In this document: piece after piece, positions 7,420-10,766 of the stretch
Position numbering within the stretch: the first letter of the stretch is position 1
How the letters are laid out: every line of letters starts with the position of its first letter
Assembly (NCBI GenBank): GCA_003062345.1
Contig: PQCO01000090.1
Location: 1 to 10,766, forward strand
DNA from: Sedimenticola_A endophacoides
GTDB taxonomy: Bacteria > Pseudomonadota > Gammaproteobacteria > Chromatiales > Chromatiaceae
Reading direction: 5' to 3'
DNA: 10,766 bases
Notes under the pieces: generated by a model
What the model was told of the DNA's origin: nothing
Databases searched by the model: none
Seen by the model: only the letters and a program-made list of their open reading frames with translations
Translations under genes and position numbers: made by a program

Positions 7420-7448
7420 TTTATATACCATCCCTGTACTGGTAGAAT
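7420..7448 (+). promoter_or_regulatory. Candidate sigma-70 promoter of csrA
   Basis: TTTATA (7420-7425, four of six to consensus) is followed after 17 bp by TAGAAT (7443-7448, five of six). Transcription would begin near 7455, giving a leader of about 140 nt before csrA. A second possible -10, TATACT at 7474-7479, has no suitable -35. The call is based on matches and spacing only. Confidence 0.4.
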
Positions 7449-7484
7449 CCGCTCGCCTTTCCTCGATAGAGCCTATACTCTGTG

Positions 7485-7593
7485 GGAGAAACGGCTTGGT
7501 TGGCGGCGGTCTGGAGGGAGATGTCAGGTGCCACTGGGAGTGGGGCCGATTCCCGAACGAACCGCCACTTGGATCGAAAACAGGGAGATAGGA
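7485..7593 (+). promoter_or_regulatory. csrA leader with clustered GGA motifs (likely CsrA autoregulation)
   Basis: Seven GGA triplets fall in 109 nt, at 7485, 7513, 7517, 7537, 7571, 7584 and 7591, whereas chance would give about two. One sits at the tip of a small hairpin, CCACT (7531-7535) with AGTGG (7539-7543), the presentation CsrA prefers. The last two lie in and around the csrA ribosome binding site. In E. coli, CsrA represses its own translation through several such sites, so autoregulation is likely here. Confidence 0.5.
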
Positions 7594-7595
7594 CG

Positions 7596-7790
7596 ATGTT
7601 GATTCTTACACGCCGTGTTGGTGAAACCCTTATGATTGGCGACGAAGTGACCGTGACGGTCCTCGGCGTCAAGGGTAACCAGGTCCGTATTGGCGTCAAT
7701 GCCCCGCGAGACGTGACGGTGCATCGTGAAGAGATTTACGAGCGCATCAAACGCGAGCAGCAGGGCGGGCAGGACTTCGGCAACGAGTAA
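7596..7790 (+). CDS. csrA: Carbon storage regulator CsrA (RsmA)
   Basis: CsrA is a small dimeric RNA-binding protein that binds GGA motifs in mRNA leaders and changes translation or stability, controlling carbon metabolism, motility and biofilm genes. The product has 64 residues, the usual size. MLILTRRVGETLMIGD is the classic N-terminus, and the two main RNA contacts, Leu4 and Arg44 (VHREEIYERI), are both present. The ATG at 7596 is chosen by homology and by GGGAG at 7583-7587; the frame is open to 7482 but that extension is leader, not protein. The gene lies between lysC and tRNA-Ser(GCT), its usual place. No sign of duplication or truncation is present. Confidence 0.97.
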   Translation: MLILTRRVGETLMIGDEVTVTVLGVKGNQVRIGVNAPRDVTVHREEIYERIKREQQGGQDFGNE

Positions 7791-7801
7791 ATCGCCATGG
7801 T

Positions 7802-7825
7802 AACGGGGCTCGAATGAGCCCTGTT
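7802..7825 (+). terminator. Possible terminator after csrA
   Basis: GGGCTC (7806-7811) pairs with GAGCCC (7816-7821) around a GAAT loop, and the stem extends outward by G-U, C-G, A-T and A-T to ten pairs. It begins 11 nt past the csrA stop. The stem is strong, but only a broken T-run follows (TGTTGTC), so termination may be partial. Confidence 0.45.
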
Positions 7826-7937
7826 GTCAAAAACCATGGTTTGGCATGGTTCTATTGCTCCACCGAGGGCCGCTTTTACAACTGGCGGCAGGTACAGGGA
7901 AGGTCCGACACGGGGAGCCAAAACGAAAAAAATGCGT

Positions 7938-7943
7938 TATTAT
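7938..7943 (+). promoter_or_regulatory. Possible -10 box of the tRNA-Ser transcription unit
   Basis: TATTAT is followed by AGCGCTCCCC, a GC-rich discriminator typical of stable-RNA promoters under stringent control. No convincing -35 hexamer is found 16-18 bp upstream. If used, transcripts would run through the truncated tRNA copy before the intact tRNA. Confidence 0.3.
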
Positions 7944-7975
7944 AGCGCTCCCCATAATGCTGGCCGATGGGCGCA

Positions 7976-8081
7976 GAAGGGGTGAGGGACGCAGTCCCGA
8001 ATAACGCGCTCCCCTGATGGCCCGTAGGGCCATTAAACGCGGAGCACGAAACAGAATTTGGAGAGATGGCCGAGCGGCTGA
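7976..8081 (+). repeat. 106-bp perfect direct repeat, copy 1, ending in a truncated tRNA-Ser 5' part
   Basis: Positions 7976-8081 are identical to 8133-8238, a period of 157 bp. The last 22 nt (8060-8081) equal the first 22 nt of the tRNA-Ser gene: acceptor 5' strand plus the start of the D-arm. After 8081 the sequence departs from tRNA. Short homology continues to the left, as both copies have GCTGGCC a few bases before (7959-7965 and 8124-8130). The repeat holds two hairpins, GGGAC/GTCCC (about 7986-7998) and GGCCC/GGGCC (about 8020-8032), like REP-type elements. Immediately after the repeat, CGGCTG and CAGCCG form a tight hairpin that would trap the D-arm sequence. Confidence 0.9.
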
Positions 8082-8132
8082 CGAGCAGCCGCCAGGCTGC
8101 GAAGAACAGCGGCGTGAAGCGGCGCTGGCCCC

Positions 8133-8238
8133 GAAGGGGTGAGGGACGCAGTCCCGAATAACGCGCTCCCCTGATGGCCCGTAGGGCCATTAAACGCGGA
8201 GCACGAAACAGAATTTGGAGAGATGGCCGAGCGGCTGA
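8133..8238 (+). repeat. 106-bp perfect direct repeat, copy 2, running into the intact tRNA-Ser
   Basis: This is the second copy of the repeat, and here the tRNA sequence continues to a full gene. The 51 bp between the copies (8082-8132) are GC-rich and do not resemble the tRNA or its 3' half. CCCC (8129-8132) with GGGG (8136-8139) forms an additional small hairpin at its left edge. The perfect identity over 106 bp points to a recent duplication or ongoing gene conversion. Confidence 0.9.
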
Positions 8239-8309
8239 AGGCGCTCCCCTGCTAAGGGAGTATGGGGTTAATAGCTCCATCGAGGGTTCGAATCCCTCTC
8301 TCTCCGCCA
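8217..8309 (+). tRNA. tRNA-Ser (anticodon GCT)
   Basis: The 93-nt gene starts GGAGAGATGGCCGAG and ends TCTCTCCGCCA, with the 3' CCA encoded. The acceptor strands GGAGAGA and TCTCTCC pair fully. The anticodon stem CTCCC/GGGAG encloses CTGCTAA with GCT at 8251-8253, reading AGC and AGU codons. A long variable arm (around TATGGGGTTAATAGCTCCAT) marks it as a class II tRNA, and the T-arm GAGGGTTCGAATCCCTC is perfect. It lies downstream of csrA as in many gammaproteobacteria. The first 22 nt are duplicated 157 bp upstream. Confidence 0.97.
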
Positions 8310-8382
8310 ATAATATTGGTAACTTATTGAAAATAAATAAGTAAAGTTATCAACTGCAAGATCCAATATACGGATCTATATA

Positions 8383-8408
8383 CGGCCTGAACTTGTTCAG
8401 GCCGTTTT
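8383..8408 (+). terminator. Intrinsic terminator after tRNA-Ser
   Basis: CGGCCTGAAC (8383-8392) and GTTCAGGCCG (8395-8404) are perfect inverted repeats separated by TT, followed by TTTT. It lies 74 bp past the tRNA in an AT-rich stretch and is the strongest terminator in the window. Confidence 0.88.
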
Positions 8409-8753
8409 CATTTGTGATCCGCTCAACTCAGAAGGAGTGGGTCAGCGCTATAGACATACAGATACGTTGTCGCGTGAGTCATTACGGCGACACAGCGATC
8501 AGTCTTCCTCTCACCAACCAGGCAGAAATTCGCCATCAAGACCAGCGCAGCGGTTCAGTCCGTGTCGCCAAGACGTTCCCCGGCATAATCGGGCCACTCC
8601 TGTCACTGCTTTTGATGATCCGATTCACCTGGTGAGTAACGGAGAGTAATGCGGGGTGGAGCGTGAGATAACCCTCCCCGGGTCACCGGTCCGCCAGGGT
8701 GGCGGACCAGGCCGGTTTGGGGAGATGACGCAAGAGGGAGTCGTCAGCCCGTC
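8409..8753. other. 345-bp stretch without a supported gene
   Basis: No credible gene is seen on either strand. Short frames exist, but the longest begins inside the preceding terminator and lacks coding character. Inverted repeats occur: GGCGACAC (8486-8493) with GTGTCGCC (8562-8569), and a compact hairpin GGTCCGCC (8688-8695) with GGCGGACC (8701-8708). The latter lies just past the end of the leftward gene at 8754 and could act as a 3' end structure, but has no T-run. Confidence 0.6.
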
Positions 8754-9338
8754 TCAGGGCTTGAAGGCAAGTGACGCGAGGGCGGCGCGGATGGCCGGCT
8801 TCTGCGCCTTGTAGTCATCGAACAGCACCACCACGTAGGCATCGGCCAGATCGTTGCGGTGGATCGCCAGCAGCAGGGCCTGTTTGAACGGCTCACCAAA
8901 CTCGGGGCGTACGTCAAATACCGCCGCCGATGCCCAGTCGGCCTGGAACTTCTCCTTGGCCCGGTCCTTCGGATACTCGTTGCTGGGGATGTGGGTACCC
9001 TTGGCAAGGTTGATCGACAGGGTGTGGAACATCATGGAGAAGAGGTGGTTCGGCTCGGGGGTCGAGCTGTGGGCGTCGTTGTAATCGACTTCGAGGCGCC
9101 CCAGGGGGCGGATTGCGTAGCGTACCTCGACCTTGCCGTCGGCGTGGCGCAGGGCACGCTCATGCTGCAACGTCGGATAGCGCTTGAGCTCAATGTCGCT
9201 GAAGCCGTCGGGGGTCTGGAAGGTGAGCCCCGCCTCCTCAAGCAGGCCCTGGAAGCGATCGGGATTGTCCTGGGTGGTGGCCTGGACCGGCAGGCACAGC
9301 AGTGCTGCAAGGGCCAGCCATGGGGTGATGATGCGCAT
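8754..9338 (-). CDS. Exported protein of unknown function
   Basis: The 194-residue product begins MRIITPWLALAALLCLPVQA, a clear Sec signal peptide with likely cleavage after Ala20, so it should be periplasmic. The mature part has no cysteines or repeats; it contains alternating strand-like and helical stretches, including FQTPDGFSDIEL near 40, KVEVRYAIRPLGRLEVDY near 69, and LLLAIHRNDLADAYVVVLFD near 155. I do not recognise a named domain. The start at 9338 is chosen over a longer open frame (to 9422) because of the signal peptide and the AAGGAGAA site just upstream. Its ATG overlaps the stop of the upstream TPR gene by one base (TGATG), so the two are translationally coupled and probably functionally linked. 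Confidence 0.82.
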   Translation of the reverse strand: MRIITPWLALAALLCLPVQATTQDNPDRFQGLLEEAGLTFQTPDGFSDIELKRYPTLQHERALRHADGKVEVRYAIRPLGRLEVDYNDAHSSTPEPNHLFSMMFHTLSINLAKGTHIPSNEYPKDRAKEKFQADWASAAVFDVRPEFGEPFKQALLLAIHRNDLADAYVVVLFDDYKAQKPAIRAALASLAFKP

Positions 9339-10189
9339 CAGGAGTTCTCCTTGGCGGCGCTCTCTCCCGCCTGCTCTGGTTTGTTCCAGGCGTCCAGCAA
9401 CTGCTGGGCCCGCTCTTTCCACGCCGGATTCTTGGCCAGTTCAAGGAACCGGGTCAGATCCTCGACCGCGCCGGGACGATCACCCAGTGCATCGCGTGTG
9501 ATGCCGCGGTTGAGATAGGGGCCGGCGGAGTGCGGATCGGCGGCGATGCAGTGCTCAAAATCAGCTAGCGCCTCCTGGTAATTGCCATCGGTATAGAGCA
9601 TGACACCGCGATTGAAGCGTGCCGCCACCAGATCCGGCTGCAGCTCTACGGCCTTGTTGATGTCGGCCAGCGCCTCCTGGGGCCGGTTGAAGCGGCGATA
9701 GACCTGGGAGCGGTTGACTCGCAGGCTGGCGTCGTCCGGCCTCAGCCGTACCGCTTTCTCCAGATCGGCCAGGGCCGGGGTCAGGCTCCCCTGCTCCAGG
9801 TAGAAGCTGCCGCGCACACCCAGTAGATCGGGGTCCTCGCTGAATTCGGCGATGGCGCGGTCCAGGGTATCCATGGCCTGCGCCAGACGCCCCTCGGTGC
9901 GGTGGCGCAGGGCCACGGTGATGTGCTGCTCGGGGGTCAGTGCCGAATGGGGGTTGGGGCCCGCGTAGGGTTTTTTACCGGCCAGGGAGCTGGGGGTCAT
10001 CTCCTCGGCTGCGGCCTGGGCCTCGGCCGGGTTGGCATGGGGGTTGTCCGCCGTGCTCCCGGCGGCATTTTGAACCGCACTCTGAGCGGTGTTCTGGGTT
10101 GCCGCATCGGCGGCGATCACACCCGCCGGCGCGCAACAGGCGGCGGCGAACAGGCTAATCAGGGACAGGGTTGAACGAAAGAGTCTCAC
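9338..10189 (-). CDS. Exported tetratricopeptide-repeat (TPR) protein
   Basis: The 283-residue product starts with a GTG at 10189 preceded by AGGAG nine bases upstream. Residues 1-27 form a signal peptide; Cys18 and Cys19 sit near its end but the lipobox is poor, so a lipoprotein is possible rather than likely. An Ala/Asn/Gln-rich low-complexity linker covers about 28-85. Five TPR units follow, near 88-120, 121-153, 155-187, 189-221 and 223-255, with repeated patterns such as NRSQVYRRFNRPQEALADI and NRGVMLYTDGNYQEALADF. TPRs form protein-binding scaffolds, so it may bind partners in the periplasm. It is the first gene of a two-gene unit with the exported protein of unknown function. A weak promoter, TTGAAC (10264-10259) with TATGAA (10242-10237), is spaced 16 bp. 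Confidence 0.88.
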   Translation of the reverse strand: MRLFRSTLSLISLFAAACCAPAGVIAADAATQNTAQSAVQNAAGSTADNPHANPAEAQAAAEEMTPSSLAGKKPYAGPNPHSALTPEQHITVALRHRTEGRLAQAMDTLDRAIAEFSEDPDLLGVRGSFYLEQGSLTPALADLEKAVRLRPDDASLRVNRSQVYRRFNRPQEALADINKAVELQPDLVAARFNRGVMLYTDGNYQEALADFEHCIAADPHSAGPYLNRGITRDALGDRPGAVEDLTRFLELAKNPAWKERAQQLLDAWNKPEQAGESAAKENS

Positions 10190-10254
10190 TGTCGAATTCT
10201 CCTCACTGGGGAGTCCAATACTCTTAACCCGAATTATTCATAAAAAAGGGCGCA

Positions 10255-10766
10255 CCTCGTTCAACCAATTGATATAATTGGTATTTCGCCAAAAACGCTT
10301 CGGTGAAGCTAAACGAGGTCGCCCCATGTCCAAGTCTACCCAAGAACCGCTGAGATTTCTCCCCGTTGACGGCCTGAGCGTGCGTGGCGATTTTGACGGC
10401 GGCGCCTTGTCCTCGGATTTCGGTCCCATGATTCTACGCGGCCTCGACCGCCAAATCGGCTTGACCGAGCGCTTGGCCTGCGCCTTCAACGACCAGCGCC
10501 ATCCATCCTATATCACTCACAAGCTACAGGCGTTGTTTGCTCAGCGCACCTACCAAATCGCTTGCGCCTACGAGGATGGCAATGACGCCAATACCCTGAG
10601 AGGCGATCCCGTATTCAAACTGGGGCTAGACCACCGGCCGCTGGATACCGATAACCATTTAGCCAGCGCGCCAACGTTTTCCCGCCTGGAGAACGCCGCT
10701 TCCACCAAGGATATCTACCGGATAGCCCAGGCCTTCGTCGAACAGTTTATTGCCAGCTATGCCAAG
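10255..10766 (+). mobile_element. Left part of an IS1380-family insertion sequence (cut by window edge)
   Basis: The transposase gene identifies the element; the right end is outside the window. The exact left boundary is not certain because the terminal repeat cannot be matched to its partner. The region before the gene holds an inverted pair CCTCGTT (10255-10261) and AACGAGG (10312-10318), a second inverted pair ACCAATT (10264-10270) and AATTGGT (10276-10282), and a small hairpin GCTTC/GAAGC (10297-10309). A perfect TATAAT at 10273-10278 lies in the second pair and may be the -10 box of the transposase promoter. The element sits just upstream of the leftward TPR gene and may overlap its promoter. 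Confidence 0.7.
10326..10766 (+). CDS. IS1380-family transposase, N-terminal part
   Basis: The frame begins at the ATG at 10326, preceded by GAGG at 10315-10318, and runs open to the window edge for 147 codons. The sequence matches the N-terminal half of IS1380-type DDE transposases: LSSDFGPMILRGLDRQIGLT near 31, HKLQALFAQRTYQIACAYED near 65, the LRGDPVFKLGLDHRP segment near 90, and ASAPTFSRLENAAS near 112. The catalytic Asp and Glu residues lie later and are mostly outside the window. No stop or frameshift interrupts it, so the element may be active. Its codon use is less GC-extreme than that of the core genes. Confidence 0.9.
   Translation, partial: MSKSTQEPLRFLPVDGLSVRGDFDGGALSSDFGPMILRGLDRQIGLTERLACAFNDQRHPSYITHKLQALFAQRTYQIACAYEDGNDANTLRGDPVFKLGLDHRPLDTDNHLASAPTFSRLENAASTKDIYRIAQAFVEQFIASYAK

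Noticed and set aside
7482..7595. N-terminal extension of csrA by 38 codons
   Set aside because: CsrA proteins begin MLILTRR; the upstream part is leader RNA with GGA motifs and the correct ribosome binding site lies at 7583-7587.
7976..8238. CRISPR array
   Set aside because: There are only two copies, of 106 bp, with one 51-bp spacer, and the repeat contains tRNA sequence; no cas genes are present.
7876..8310. 144-codon ORF on - covering the tRNA-Ser and the repeats, starting MAEREGFEPS
   Set aside because: The N-terminus is the reverse complement of the tRNA-Ser 3' part, a well-known source of spurious proteins. The rest is the antisense of the direct repeats.
8393..8635. 80-codon ORF on + after the terminator
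   Set aside because: Its first codons lie within the terminator stem, there is no ribosome binding site, and the composition is not like that of the neighbouring genes.
8688..8708. Hairpin as an intrinsic terminator of the leftward operon
   Set aside because: The stem is perfect, but neither side has the T-run needed on the corresponding strand, so it is mentioned only as a structure.

Overview
The window looks like the chromosome of a gammaproteobacterium. The evidence is the block pncC-thpR-recA-recX-alaS-lysC-csrA-tRNA-Ser(GCT), an order known from gammaproteobacteria; lysC lies between alaS and csrA as in Pseudomonas. Codon use is GC-rich and fairly even across this block. The closest order or genus cannot be fixed from sequence alone; a Chromatiales-like sulfur bacterium would fit but is a guess.

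Layout. 1-169: C-terminal end of a transposase-like gene. 170-700: a stretch with one doubtful ORF, where mutS would often be found. 703-3316: pncC, thpR, recA and recX, all on + and tightly packed; recA has its own promoter region, carrying a GAAC-N7-GAAC direct repeat that resembles the alphaproteobacterial LexA box. 3378-6011: alaS. 6146-7378: lysC with a likely internal start for a separate regulatory subunit. 7596-7790: csrA, behind a leader rich in GGA motifs. 7800-8309: a hairpin, a 106-bp perfect direct repeat that includes the first 22 nt of tRNA-Ser, and the intact tRNA-Ser(GCT). 8383-8408: a strong intrinsic terminator. 8409-8753: no gene seen. 8754-10189, on -: a translationally coupled pair encoding an exported TPR protein and a small exported protein of unknown function. 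10255 to the end: left part of an IS1380-like insertion sequence with a truncated transposase.

How the parts work together. RecA and RecX are the recombinase and its modulator and are probably co-transcribed. PncC (NMN deamidase) and ThpR (RNA 2',3'-cyclic phosphodiesterase) sit upstream and overlap. AlaS, LysC and tRNA-Ser serve translation and amino-acid supply, and CsrA is the global post-transcriptional regulator. Most of the window is ordinary core genome. The less ordinary parts are the recA operator candidate, the duplicated tRNA-Ser 5' region, the uncharacterised exported pair, and the mobile-element sequence at both ends.
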